From: Bradyrhizobium lupini
GTDB taxonomy: Bacteria > Pseudomonadota > Alphaproteobacteria > Rhizobiales > Xanthobacteraceae
Assembly (NCBI RefSeq): GCF_040939785.1
Contig: NZ_CP162553.1
Coordinates: 4,464,001-4,528,000 of the forward strand
Direction of reading: 5' to 3'
DNA length: 64,000 nt
The stretch's first letter is position 1. Every line of letters starts with the position of its first letter. This document shows, in pieces, positions 1-8,032 of this stretch. Under the pieces are notes generated by a model that was given only the letters and a program-made list of their open reading frames with translations, was not told the DNA's origin and searched no databases. A program made the position numbers and the translations under genes.

Positions 1-183
1 CTGGCGACCGGCGATCGCGGCGATCCCGACCGCGATCATGGAGCCCGAGATCAATCCCCCCGGAAGGCCCGCGAGCAGAAACACGAGGCCCCCGGCGGTG
101 CCAATGACGAGCGTTTCCACCGTGCTCAACATCTTGGCACGGCTCGGCCATTCGAACGGCAGGGAGGCGGTGATTTGCTTCAC
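1..183 (-). CDS. AbrB family membrane protein, N-terminal fragment
   Basis: This is the first 61 codons of a gene running off the left edge of the window. The visible protein has a short polar N terminus and then a hydrophobic segment rich in Gly and Leu with the motif AGLPGGLISGSMIAV, which resembles the repeated membrane units of the AbrB/COG3180 family (often mislabelled ammonia monooxygenase or transcriptional regulator). I chose the GTG at 183 because an in-frame TAA lies three codons upstream and an AAGGTG stretch precedes it. An ATG at 132 is an alternative start. The rest of the protein cannot be judged here. Confidence 0.62.
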   Translation of the reverse strand, partial: MKQITASLPFEWPSRAKMLSTVETLVIGTAGGLVFLLAGLPGGLISGSMIAVGIAAIAGRQ

Positions 184-281
184 ACCACCTTATCGCAAAT
201 CAACAAGAGGCGCACAATTGCGGCCACGTCATACCGCAATGCGCGCGCCTCTCGCCGAAGCCGCGAGCAGGGGGGAAGGAT

Positions 282-566
282 TTACTTCTTCTCCGCAGCC
301 GGCGCGGCCATGCCGGCCTTGGCGGTCTTGATGCATTCGGAGCGGAATTTCTTGCGCTCCTTGCCGTGCAGGCCCTTGGCGTCGGCCTGCTTGGAGCATT
401 CGAGCGACTCGGCCGAGTGCTCCTTCGGTGCCTTCTTGTCCATGGGGGCGGCGGTTGTGGTTTTGGTGTCGGTCTTTGCTGCCGGCGCGGCGGTCTGCGC
501 GAAGGCGGTGCCGGTGGCGAGCAGGGAGGCGAGAGCGACGACGGCGAGGCGAGATGTGAGGGTCAT
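282..566 (-). CDS. PsiF family small secreted protein
   Basis: A 94-residue protein with a signal peptide (residues 1-23, ending AFA) and an Ala/Thr/Lys-rich linker. A C-terminal PsiF-type module has two cysteines 19 residues apart (CSKQADAKGL, then KKFRSEC). PsiF proteins are periplasmic; the E. coli member is induced by phosphate starvation, but no biochemical role is established. The start is the ATG at 566, preceded by a purine-rich GAAGAG. An upstream in-frame extension lacks signal-peptide logic and was left out. The gene diverges from the secreted protein at 769, which carries similar Cys-pair modules. I see no Pho box in the shared upstream region. Confidence 0.85.
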   Translation of the reverse strand: MTLTSRLAVVALASLLATGTAFAQTAAPAAKTDTKTTTAAPMDKKAPKEHSAESLECSKQADAKGLHGKERKKFRSECIKTAKAGMAAPAAEKK

Positions 567-768
567 GGTGCTGCACTCTTCTTGCGGGAATTGCGAAGGG
601 CGCGAAAGTCGGCCGGCGTTGCTGAACGCGACATGAATAATTGGAACGTGGAGGATCACTATATTTTGGCGGCAGCAGCCATCGCTTCCTTGTCGCGGGC
701 GGGCGGCACGCTAGGATAGCAATCCTCGGTTCACTTCCCTCGGGGGAAGATCAAGGAGGAGACCAAGG

Positions 769-1260
769 ATGACCATTCAATCAAAGTTGCTATGTGCAGT
801 TGCGCTGTCGGGCTTTGCCGCGCTGGTGGCAAGTGCGCCGGCGCAGGCGCTGACCTCGCAGGAGTGCAGCGCGAAATACCAGGCCGCCAAGAAGGACGGG
901 TCGCTCGGCACCACGAAGTGGAATGACTTCCGCAAGGCCCAGTGCGGCGCGGACGCGACGCCAGCGGCTGCGCCGACCGCGGCCGCTCCTGCTGCGCCCG
1001 CCGCTCCCGCCGAGCCGAAGCAGGCGAAGAAGGAGGCCGCCCCGGCTGCTGCCCCGACCCTGCCGGCCGGCCCCGCGATCTATCCGAACGCGGTCGATCC
1101 GAAATACGCCAAGGAGACCCCCGGCAAGGGGCGCCTGCACACCTGCGTCGACCAGTACAACGCCAACAAGGCCACCAACGGCAATGGCGGCATGAAGTGG
1201 ATCGAGAAGGGCGGCGGCTATTACAGCGAATGCAACAAGAAGCTGAAGGGCGCCGCCTGA
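769..1260 (+). CDS. secreted protein with two Cys-pair modules and an Ala/Pro linker
   Basis: A 163-residue protein with a clear signal peptide (residues 1-27, cleavage near AQA). An N-terminal module (about 33-59) has paired cysteines, a roughly 40-residue Ala/Pro/Lys linker follows, and a second Cys-pair module (about 125-155) closes the protein. The spacing C-x(25)-C with Gly, Trp and Phe-Arg between recalls the PsiF module of the divergent neighbour, so I read the two genes as distantly related; this is inference. A strong Shine-Dalgarno (AAGGAGGAG) precedes the ATG, and a good intrinsic terminator follows at 1277. No enzymatic motif is visible; function unknown. Confidence 0.8.
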   Translation: MTIQSKLLCAVALSGFAALVASAPAQALTSQECSAKYQAAKKDGSLGTTKWNDFRKAQCGADATPAAAPTAAAPAAPAAPAEPKQAKKEAAPAAAPTLPAGPAIYPNAVDPKYAKETPGKGRLHTCVDQYNANKATNGNGGMKWIEKGGGYYSECNKKLKGAA

Positions 1261-1276
1261 CGCTTCCAGACGACGC

Positions 1277-1309
1277 AGAGGCCGGAGCCAAGCTCCGGCC
1301 TCTTGCTTT
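1277..1309 (+). terminator. intrinsic terminator after the secreted protein gene
   Basis: A perfect 12-bp stem (AGAGGCCGGAGC pairing with GCTCCGGCCTCT) with a 3-nt CAA loop is followed by TGCTTTA. It lies 16 bases past the upstream stop and overlaps the end of the convergent TetR gene, so it serves mainly the plus-strand gene. Confidence 0.8.
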
Positions 1310-1856
1310 AATCCAGTAGCTTCTCGGCCGATTTCGCGACGAGCTGCGATCGCTTGCGCGGGCCGCGCTCGACGAACAGCAGGCTCTGGCCGAAGATGAA
1401 GCAGTAGAACAGGAAGGCCTGCGCTTCGGCTGCCTCGGTATCGAGGCCGGTCGCGCGATAGAGCTCGGTGACGTGCTTCAGCCGCGCCGCGTCTACGTTC
1501 GCCACCGCCGCGGCGGCGCCCTCGTCCGAGCGGGCCCATTGCCGGATCGCAAGCTCGATTGCCATCCCGTCGGGATTGAGCCGCTCGGAATAGAGCTGGA
1601 TCACCGCCCGCAGCCGTTCGCGGGGCTCTTGGCCATCAAGGCTCGTCTGCTGCGCGATCGCCATTGAGCGCCCCTCGCGCCAGCGCTCCAGCATGGCACC
1701 GAGCAGCGCGGCACGGTCGGCGAAGCGGCGGTAGAAGCCGCCCTTGGTGACGCCCAGGTTCTTGGCGAGCACCTCGACCCGAACCCCCTCGACTCCCGAT
1801 CGGGCGAGCTCGGTGAGCCCTGCCTCGACCCAGACATCGCCTTTGCCGTCACTCAT
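1308..1856 (-). CDS. TetR/AcrR family transcriptional regulator
   Basis: A 182-residue regulator. The N terminus holds a TetR helix-turn-helix (about residues 15-48), with the recognition-helix region LGVTKGGFYRRFADRAALL, followed by a helical ligand-binding domain of ordinary length. It diverges from two thioesterase genes. Two near-identical inverted repeats (GATACG, four bases, CGTAT) lie between the start codons and are the likely operators, so the protein probably represses itself and the thioesterases. The ligand is not evident; an acyl-CoA or fatty acid would fit the neighbours but is inference. Confidence 0.9.
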   Translation of the reverse strand: MSDGKGDVWVEAGLTELARSGVEGVRVEVLAKNLGVTKGGFYRRFADRAALLGAMLERWREGRSMAIAQQTSLDGQEPRERLRAVIQLYSERLNPDGMAIELAIRQWARSDEGAAAAVANVDAARLKHVTELYRATGLDTEAAEAQAFLFYCFIFGQSLLFVERGPRKRSQLVAKSAEKLLD

Positions 1857-1878
1857 GCAGGCAGCCTCGCCGATTCTT

Positions 1879-1929
1879 GATACGGTGCCGTATTGCTAAC
1901 GCGGGAGGAGGTTGATACGCTACCGTATC
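1879..1929. promoter_or_regulatory. twin TetR operators between tetR and the thioesterase pair
   Basis: Two copies of one inverted repeat lie 35 bp apart centre to centre: GATACGGTGCCGTATT at 1879-1894 and GATACGCTACCGTATC at 1914-1929. Arms are GATACG and CGTAT(C), separated by four bases. They occupy the 109-bp gap between the divergent starts (1856 and 1966), where both promoters must lie. Site placement fits autorepression and repression of the divergent genes. Binding by the adjacent TetR is inferred from position only. Confidence 0.8.
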
Positions 1930-1965
1930 GACAATCAAAGGCAGAAAAGGCCAGGGAGAATTGCG

Positions 1966-2394
1966 ATGGAGCAGGAGGCGACCTATCGCGGCACGGTCTA
2001 TCCATGGCAGTGCGATCACGTCGGCCATATGAACATCATGTGGTATGTCGGCAAATTCGACGAGGCCAACTGGAATCTGTTCGCCCGCCTCGGGCTGACG
2101 CCGAGCTATCTGCGCGGCTCCGGCCGCGGCATGGCCGCCGTGCAGCAGAACATCACCTATAAGCGCGAGCTGCGCGCCGGTGACATCGTCGAGATCCGCA
2201 GCCATCTGCTTGAGATCCGCGACAAATCGATCCGCTTCCGGCACGACATGACCAATGCCGAGACCGGCGAGATCGCCGCGTTCTGCGAGATCACGGGCGT
2301 GCACATGGACCGGAGCCAGCGCAAATCGGTGCCGTTCACGGATGCCATCCGCGAGGTGGCCTTGAGGCACCTCGCCGAGAAGGCGGAGGCCTGA
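1966..2394 (+). CDS. acyl-CoA thioesterase, 4HBT (hot-dog) family
   Basis: A 142-residue hot-dog protein. It carries the 4-hydroxybenzoyl-CoA thioesterase signature near residue 17 (CDHVGHMNIMWYV), whose Asp is the expected catalytic residue for hydrolysis of an acyl-CoA to the acid and CoA. The chosen ATG has AGGGAGA about 6 bases upstream; longer in-frame starts would read through the operator. It is followed after 3 bases by a second thioesterase gene, so the two are almost certainly cotranscribed under the TetR regulator. The substrate cannot be read from sequence. Confidence 0.88.
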   Translation: MEQEATYRGTVYPWQCDHVGHMNIMWYVGKFDEANWNLFARLGLTPSYLRGSGRGMAAVQQNITYKRELRAGDIVEIRSHLLEIRDKSIRFRHDMTNAETGEIAAFCEITGVHMDRSQRKSVPFTDAIREVALRHLAEKAEA

Positions 2395-2397
2395 GCC

Positions 2398-2874
2398 ATG
2401 GCTGCATATGAGCCGAAGAACCCGGGCTATCGCGCGGCTGCCATCGCCATGTTCGACGGCCAGCCGGCGATGCACACGCTCGGTATCGTGATCGTCCGCC
2501 TTGCGCCGGGCGAGGCTGAATTAGCCATGCTGCATTCGCCGGCCCTCACACAGCAGAACGGCTTTGTCCACGCCGGCATCATTACCGCAGGCCTCGACAA
2601 TGCCTGTGGTGTCGCCGCCTTCACCCTGATGCCTCGCGAGGCCGATATCCTCACCGTCGAGTTCAAGACTACGCTGCTCGCGCCGGCACGGGGCGAGCGT
2701 TTCGTCTTCAAGGCAGAGGTGGTCAAGCCCGGCCGCACGCTGACCTTTTGCGAGGCCAGGGCGTTTGCCGAGCACGAGGGCAAGGTCACGTTGATCGCCG
2801 CGATGACCGGCACGCTGATGGCAATGCTGCCCCGCGTTGCCGCTTCCCAAGCGCCGGCCCCGATACCGGCATAG
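2398..2874 (+). CDS. PaaI family thioesterase
   Basis: A 158-residue hot-dog thioesterase of the PaaI/YigI type. The hallmark is the central helix FVHAGIITAGLDNACGVAA, with Asn/His/Gly residues placed as in acyl-CoA thioesterases, followed by a beta-strand run typical of the fold. The ATG at 2398 sits immediately after the upstream stop, so translation is probably coupled. Two thioesterases of different subfamilies in one TetR-controlled unit suggest processing of two classes of CoA ester; that is inference. Confidence 0.86.
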   Translation: MAAYEPKNPGYRAAAIAMFDGQPAMHTLGIVIVRLAPGEAELAMLHSPALTQQNGFVHAGIITAGLDNACGVAAFTLMPREADILTVEFKTTLLAPARGERFVFKAEVVKPGRTLTFCEARAFAEHEGKVTLIAAMTGTLMAMLPRVAASQAPAPIPA

Positions 2875-2960
2875 CGTGGCGATGACATCGGCGCCGCGAC
2901 ACTCTATATGACCTGTAACAACTCCCAGTCTCGGACCGTATCCACGGAAATGGGACCGAA

Positions 2961-3632
2961 ATGGAACGAGATATGGCTGGATTCAGGAATAAGAGCCTTG
3001 TGCCGACGCGGCGCGCGGCGCTGACGCTGATTGGAGCGGGCGCCCTTGTCGCCGGTGGGATCACCGCGGCGCGGGCGGCAACCGACGAAGACGAGGTGCT
3101 GACCGAAGCCAAGGTGCTGCGCGATCCCGACGTTCCCGTGGCCGGCAATCCCGACGGGAATATCAGCATCATCGAATGGTCCGACTATAACTGCCCCTAT
3201 TGCCGCAAGCTCGAGCCCGAGTTGCGTCAGGTCATCCAGGACGACGGCAAGGTCCGGCTGGTGATGAAGGACTGGCCGATTCTCGGTCCGGTTTCGGTCA
3301 CGGCCGCGCGGACCGCGATGGCGGCGAAATTCCAGGACAAATACCACCAGGCCCATGACGCCATGATGGGCGTCAGCTCGCGCCTGACGGAGCCGCGCAT
3401 CAACGAACTGCTCGCGGCGGCCGGCGTCGACATGGATCGGTTGAAGCGCGATCTCGCCGATCACGCCAAGGACATCGACGCCGTGCTCAAGCGCAACAAC
3501 GAGCAGGCCGAAGCCTTCGGTTTCCGCGGCACGCCGTCCTTCATCGTCGGCAAATACCACGTGCCCGGCGTGCTCAGCATGAACGAGTTCGAGCAGGTCA
3601 TCGCCGACGCCCGCAAGGCCAAGATGAACTGA
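2961..3632 (+). CDS. DsbA family thiol oxidoreductase with Tat-type signal
   Basis: A 223-residue exported thioredoxin-fold protein. The N terminus has a twin-arginine motif (TRRAALTLIGAG) and a hydrophobic stretch ending near ARA, so Tat export is plausible. The active site is CPYC at about residues 75-78 in SDYNCPYCRKLEPEL, and the cis-Pro loop is GTPSFIVG near residue 195; this architecture matches DsbA/Com1-like proteins that make or shuffle disulfides in the periplasm. It is a lone transcription unit ending in a hairpin at 3661. The substrate and redox partner are unknown. Confidence 0.87.
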   Translation: MERDMAGFRNKSLVPTRRAALTLIGAGALVAGGITAARAATDEDEVLTEAKVLRDPDVPVAGNPDGNISIIEWSDYNCPYCRKLEPELRQVIQDDGKVRLVMKDWPILGPVSVTAARTAMAAKFQDKYHQAHDAMMGVSSRLTEPRINELLAAAGVDMDRLKRDLADHAKDIDAVLKRNNEQAEAFGFRGTPSFIVGKYHVPGVLSMNEFEQVIADARKAKMN

Positions 3633-3660
3633 GCCGAGCGATATTCACCGCGCAATACGA

Positions 3661-3690
3661 AGGCGCCGCCGCGGACCCGCGACGGCGCCT
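3661..3690. terminator. hairpin between convergent genes
   Basis: The inverted repeat AGGCGCCGCCGCG / CGCGACGGCGCCT has one mismatch and a four-base GACC loop. It lies between the stops of the DsbA-like gene and the small membrane protein gene on the other strand. There is no clear T run, so it may be a bidirectional or Rho-assisted terminator. Confidence 0.55.
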
Positions 3691-3709
3691 CATTCATGAT
3701 ACCACATCG

Positions 3710-3916
3710 TTACTTGGAGGAGATGCGGACCCAGTCCTTGTGCGCGCGATCGCGCAGCGCGTCCCAATCGGCTTTGGCGACATCCCAGTTTACGATGGTG
3801 CGATTGGTCGTCGCGACCTCGCCATGAGCAACCGACGACGTCTGCATGGAGTCATAGACATACACGCCGCAGGCAAGCAGCAGCGCGCCCAAAATCATTC
3901 CAAGAAACATCCGCAT
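3710..3916 (-). CDS. small single-pass membrane protein, stress-sigma promoter
   Basis: A 68-residue protein with one N-terminal hydrophobic helix (MFLGMILGALLLACGVYVY), then a polar tail with two Trp-Asp pairs (NWDVAKADWDALRDRAHKDW). I chose the ATG at 3916 because a canonical GGAGG lies 7 bases upstream; the longer frame lacks a ribosome site. A GGAAC-N16-CGTT element sits just upstream (3942-3966), matching the EcfG general stress sigma consensus. No family was recognised. The tail could be periplasmic or cytoplasmic, and the protein may be a stress-induced envelope component. Confidence 0.72.
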   Translation of the reverse strand: MRMFLGMILGALLLACGVYVYDSMQTSSVAHGEVATTNRTIVNWDVAKADWDALRDRAHKDWVRISSK

Positions 3917-3941
3917 GGCGAAACCTCCGATGACGGGCGAT

Positions 3942-3966
3942 AACGTCGGCCCGGATCGATTGTTCC
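3942..3966 (-). promoter_or_regulatory. EcfG-type (general stress) promoter for the 68-residue protein
   Basis: Read on the minus strand the site is GGAAC, 16 bases, CGTT. This matches the alphaproteobacterial EcfG consensus (GGAAC-N16/17-CGTT). The -10 half ends 25 bases before the chosen ATG, leaving room for a short leader with the GGAGG ribosome site. Confidence 0.65.
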
Positions 3967-3998
3967 GCGGCAGTAGGGCGCAGGGAAGGAGAGGTTGT

Positions 3999-5069
3999 TC
4001 ATTCTCCATTCAGCCACTGCACCAGCTCCGCGTTGATCTCGCGAGGATAGGTGTGGCTGAGGTCGTCGATCTCGCGATAGGTGACGTCGGCGCCGGCGGC
4101 GGCGAGGGCCGCCTGCGTCTGCCGCGCGGTCTGCACCGGAAACATCCAGTCGAGCTTGCCGTGCGCGATGAAGATCGGCAGGCGCTGCAGACGCGCAGCG
4201 TCAGCCATTTCGACCATCAGCGGATGGAAGGTCGCCGACACCGGCGCGAGATGCGTGAAGGGCGAGGCGCCGTCGAGGCCGGTGACGTAGCAGAAGGTGC
4301 CGCCGTCGCTCATGCCGGTGAGCAGCATGCGCGAGGCGTCGATGGTCCAGCGGCTGCGCACGGTTTCGAGAATGCGCATGAGGTTGGGCGTGTCGGAATC
4401 GTCACCCATCAGCGCCCAGGTTGGGCCGGTCGCGGTCGGCGCCACCAGGATCGCACCAAGACTGCGGGCATCGCGCAGCCAGCTCCACAGGAAACCGCGG
4501 CCGTTGCCGCTGCCGCCGTGCAACGCCATCACCAGCGGCATGGCGCGATCGGGCGTATAATATTCGGGCACGTAGACCGAAAAGCCACCGCGGCTGCCGG
4601 GCTCGTTGTGATCGTGGATGATGCCGGTGTGCGCGTCCGCGCCGGCTTCGAGCCGCGACAACAGGTCGGCATTCTCGCGATTCGCGGCGTTGAGGAAGAA
4701 ACTGCTGACCGGCGGAAACCGCACGGCCAGCGGATAGAGTGCCTCCTGCGCGCGCGGCACATGACGTAGTGCGCGGAAGACCGCGACGAGGTCGCCATTG
4801 CCACGTTCGACCTCGCGCAGGCCGGCAAAGGCGGCGAGCGTCTCGTCGCAGGCACGATCGAGCCGCTCGCGCAGTCCGGTGAACTCCTCCGGCCATTCTC
4901 GGATTGCCGCGCGCGCCGCTTGCAACGCCTCGTCGGGAGCGCCAATCGCATTCATCACGGAGCCGAAGGCCGGCGGGTGCAGGTTGCGCTGAAAAAAGGC
5001 GAGCGCCTCCAGCGCATTGAGCAGCGGCGGCAGCACGGCCACGATATCGTCAACGACGGCCTCGCTCAT
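3999..5069 (-). CDS. alpha/beta hydrolase (phospholipase/carboxylesterase-like)
   Basis: A 356-residue protein with an all-helical N-terminal part (about 1-150) and a C-terminal alpha/beta-hydrolase domain. The oxyanion region LVMALHGGSGNGRGF is near residue 180, the nucleophile elbow GMSDGG (Ser) lies at about 253-258, an Asp is in AHGKLDWMFP, and the His is in DDLSHTYPREI. This layout fits PHB-depolymerase-like or phospholipase/carboxylesterase serine hydrolases. No signal peptide is visible, so it is likely cytoplasmic. The gene ends close to the stress promoter of its neighbour. The helical extension may govern substrate access; substrate unknown. Confidence 0.82.
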   Translation of the reverse strand: MSEAVVDDIVAVLPPLLNALEALAFFQRNLHPPAFGSVMNAIGAPDEALQAARAAIREWPEEFTGLRERLDRACDETLAAFAGLREVERGNGDLVAVFRALRHVPRAQEALYPLAVRFPPVSSFFLNAANRENADLLSRLEAGADAHTGIIHDHNEPGSRGGFSVYVPEYYTPDRAMPLVMALHGGSGNGRGFLWSWLRDARSLGAILVAPTATGPTWALMGDDSDTPNLMRILETVRSRWTIDASRMLLTGMSDGGTFCYVTGLDGASPFTHLAPVSATFHPLMVEMADAARLQRLPIFIAHGKLDWMFPVQTARQTQAALAAAGADVTYREIDDLSHTYPREINAELVQWLNGE

Positions 5070-5097
5070 CGTCGCTTCCTTGCGTCAGTTCTGATCG

Positions 5098-6069
5098 TCA
5101 GTGCAGCTTCGGCGCCTTCAAGAGCTTGTAGCGATCGGTCGAGGTCACCGTGACGTCGAAGGTGACGCCTTCATGATGTACCGTCAGCGGCACGTCGACG
5201 CCGGCAGCGCCGAGGCCCCACAGCTTCTTGTAGAAGCCGGTTTGGCTCGTGACCTTCTCGCCGTCGACCGCGAGGATGACGTCGCCGGTCTTGAGCTCGG
5301 CACGGGCGGCGGGACCATTGGCGGAGATCCCGATCACAACCACGCGGTTGTCGATCTCGGTCGAAAACAGTCCGAGCCACGGCCGTGCCGGCTTGTTGAC
5401 GCGGCCGAATTTGCGCAGATCGTCCAGGATCGGTTTCAACAGGTCGATCGGCACGATCATGTTGACGTGCTCGGCCTTGGCCTCGCGCTCGCGTTCGAGC
5501 TGCAGCGAGCCGATGCCGATCAGCTCGCCGCGCTCGTTGAGGAGCGCCGTGCCGCCCCAATTCGGGTGCGCGGGATGGGTGAAGATGGCCTCGTCCAGCA
5601 GATATTCCCAGTAGCCGGCGAATTCCTGCTTGGCCACGATCTGGCTCGCGACCGAGCGCGTGCGTCCGCCAGCGCCGCCGACCACGACGCGGTCGCCGAG
5701 CCGGGTCTCGGCCGAGATCCCGAGCGGCAAGGGGGCGACATCGAGCTGGCCGAGCGCCTGCACCAGGCCAAAGCCGGTGACGGCATCGAAGCCGAGCACA
5801 TGTCCTTCCACCACGCGCCCGTCTCCGACATGCAGCCACACGGACTCTGCTTCGGTGATGAGGTAGCCGATGGTGAGCACCAGCCCGTCGTCGATCACGA
5901 CGCCGTTGCCGGCGCGTTCAGTCCCCAGTGTCTCGGCGCTGAAGGCGTCCGGCGGGATGATGGCATGCAGGCCGACGACGGAGGCGAGCGCGCGGTCGAG
6001 ATCGAAACCGTAATCGCTCGCACGCGGCTGATTGGCCGGTGGCACTCTCCATTCGGTCAGGGCGGGCAT
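5098..6069 (-). CDS. HtrA/DegP-like protein with PDZ domain, catalytic triad lost
   Basis: A 323-residue protein built like an S1C protease: a trypsin-fold region (about 25-215) and a PDZ domain (about 235-320, containing NGPAARAELKTGDVILAVDG). Alignment by eye to HtrA blocks shows all three catalytic positions replaced: His by Tyr69 (in LTIGYLI), Asp by Gly99 (in DAVTGFGLV) and Ser by Trp171 (in HPNWGGTALL). It should therefore not cleave peptides and may act as a scaffold or chaperone. There is no signal peptide, unlike typical periplasmic HtrA. The ATG at 6069 has AGGAGA upstream. It probably forms a unit with the downstream hydrolase gene (28-base gap). Confidence 0.87.
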   Translation of the reverse strand: MPALTEWRVPPANQPRASDYGFDLDRALASVVGLHAIIPPDAFSAETLGTERAGNGVVIDDGLVLTIGYLITEAESVWLHVGDGRVVEGHVLGFDAVTGFGLVQALGQLDVAPLPLGISAETRLGDRVVVGGAGGRTRSVASQIVAKQEFAGYWEYLLDEAIFTHPAHPNWGGTALLNERGELIGIGSLQLEREREAKAEHVNMIVPIDLLKPILDDLRKFGRVNKPARPWLGLFSTEIDNRVVVIGISANGPAARAELKTGDVILAVDGEKVTSQTGFYKKLWGLGAAGVDVPLTVHHEGVTFDVTVTSTDRYKLLKAPKLH

Positions 6070-6352
6070 GGAGTTCTCCTGGCTGAGAGCATCGCTCCGC
6101 CGATTAGCGGAACGACGCGCGAAGCATGGATAATTTAGGCCGGAGGAGGCCGTCTTGAAAGCCTCGTTCCCCAACTATTCCCGAGGCACCGGATGAAATC
6201 TTTGAAAGGCGCGGGAAGGCTTGATGCACGGCGGGTCAAGCGGGCCTCCGGCATTGGCCGCATGGCTGCTGTCCGGCGAGGTGCTAGGCGCGGTACAATG
6301 AAGCTGCTAACCATTGCCGCTTCGTTTGACCGAGGGATCACGGGGCCGAAGC

Positions 6353-7771
6353 ATGGACAACCGCAGCGATATCTGGCGTGGCATCGACACGATCAAGGCA
6401 CGTTTCATCGACCTCAGCGACAAGGTCTGGGGCATGCCCGAAGTCTGCTACACCGAGGCGCGATCCGCCGCCGAGCATCTCGCCGAGTTGCGTCATCAGG
6501 GTTTCCGCATCACCGAGCAGGTCGCGGGCATTCCGACCGCGGTGATGGGCGAATGGGGCGAGGGCGGACCGGTCATTGCCTTCATGGGAGAATATGACGC
6601 GCTCCCGGGCCTGAGCCAGGAGGCCGGCGTCGCGGAGCATCGTCCGGTCGAGACTGGCGGCCACGGCCATGGCTGCGGTCACAATCTGCTGGGTTCCGCA
6701 GCTCTCCTCGCCGCGACGGCGGTGAAGGACTGGCTTGCCGAGAACAAGGTGCCGGGCCGCGTGCGCTATTACGGCTGCCCCGCGGAGGAGGGCGGCGCGG
6801 CAAAAGCCTTCATGGTGCGCTCCGGTGCATTCGAAGACGCCGACATCGCCATCACCTGGCATCCGCACAGCTTCTGGGAAGTCGCGGTGACGCCGTCACT
6901 CGCCAACACCCGCGCCGATTTCATCTTCACGGGCCGGACCTCGCATGCGGCGGCCTCGCCGCATCTCGGCCGCTCCGCGCTCGACGCCGTGGAGCTGATG
7001 AATGTCGGCGTGAACTATATGCGCGAGCACATGCCGAGCGACGCGCGCGTGCACTACGCGCTGCTCGACACCGGCGGCATCGCCCCGAACGTGGTGCAGG
7101 CGCATGCGCGCGTGCGCTATTCGATCCGCGCCCGTGATCTGCCTGGCATGAACGAGCTGGTCGGACGCGTGAGCAAGATCGCGGACGGCGCGGCGCTGAT
7201 GACCGAGACCAAGGTCGAGATGAAGATCATCTCCGCGGTCTCCAACATCCTGCCGAACACGCCGCTGGAGCAGGCGCTGCATCGGGTCATGGAAGAGCTC
7301 GGACCGCCGCATTTCGACGACGCAGACAAGGGCTTTGCCACGGAGATCCGCGCAACGCTGAGCGACAAGGACATCGAGTCGGTCTATTACGCGATCGGCA
7401 TGGAGCCGACCGACCGGCCGCTGGCTGACTTCCTGGTGCCACTGGATGCCAAGCGCAATCCGCTGGTCGGCTCGACCGACGTCGGCGACGTGAGCTGGGT
7501 GGTGCCGACCGTGCAGGTCCACGCACCCACGGTTGCAATCGGTACGCCCTTCCACACCTGGCAGGTGGTCGCGCAGGGCAAGAGCGCGCATGCGCACAAG
7601 GCCATGGTGCAGGCCGCCAAGGCGATGGCCGGCATCGGTATCAAGGCGCTGACGGACCCGGAGCTGATCAAGGCTGCCAAGGCTGACCTCCAGAAGCGGA
7701 CAGCCAAGACGCCTTACGTCTGTCCGCTGCCAGACCACGTCGCGCCGCCGCTCGACATGTCCGTGGCGTAG
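6353..7771 (+). CDS. M20 family amidohydrolase, AbgB-like
   Basis: A 472-residue M20D metallopeptidase. Metal-site motifs are visible: GEYDALPGLSQ, GHGHGCGHNLLG, the catalytic Glu pair in CPAEEGGAAKAF, and a late His in GTPFHTWQ. A lid (dimerisation) domain follows TSHAAASPHLGRSALD. The closest named relatives are AbgB (p-aminobenzoyl-glutamate hydrolase subunit) and related aminoacyl-amide hydrolases. The start at 6353 excludes a 13-residue extension. It precedes a complete peptide ABC transporter by 262 bases on the same strand, so it may process an imported amide or dipeptide; that link is inference. Confidence 0.88.
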   Translation: MDNRSDIWRGIDTIKARFIDLSDKVWGMPEVCYTEARSAAEHLAELRHQGFRITEQVAGIPTAVMGEWGEGGPVIAFMGEYDALPGLSQEAGVAEHRPVETGGHGHGCGHNLLGSAALLAATAVKDWLAENKVPGRVRYYGCPAEEGGAAKAFMVRSGAFEDADIAITWHPHSFWEVAVTPSLANTRADFIFTGRTSHAAASPHLGRSALDAVELMNVGVNYMREHMPSDARVHYALLDTGGIAPNVVQAHARVRYSIRARDLPGMNELVGRVSKIADGAALMTETKVEMKIISAVSNILPNTPLEQALHRVMEELGPPHFDDADKGFATEIRATLSDKDIESVYYAIGMEPTDRPLADFLVPLDAKRNPLVGSTDVGDVSWVVPTVQVHAPTVAIGTPFHTWQVVAQGKSAHAHKAMVQAAKAMAGIGIKALTDPELIKAAKADLQKRTAKTPYVCPLPDHVAPPLDMSVA

Positions 7772-8032
7772 AATTTCGCCTCGATACTTCGTCTGATGCG
7801 GCGATCAAATTTTCTGCAGTGCAGCGCGGAATTCAGCGTGTTTTGATGCTGGATTGCCGATCGGATGGGCTGCGGAATATGGTTTTGCCCAACAGACAGT
7901 CAGAAGACCGTTTGCATACACACGGTCGCAGTTGACGCGCACCCCATTCGGTGTGCCATCTACCGCCAGCCAAGCCCGGTGGTCGCCTCGCGCGACCGCC
8001 TGCATCCATACGGGAACCAGACGGGGACAACC

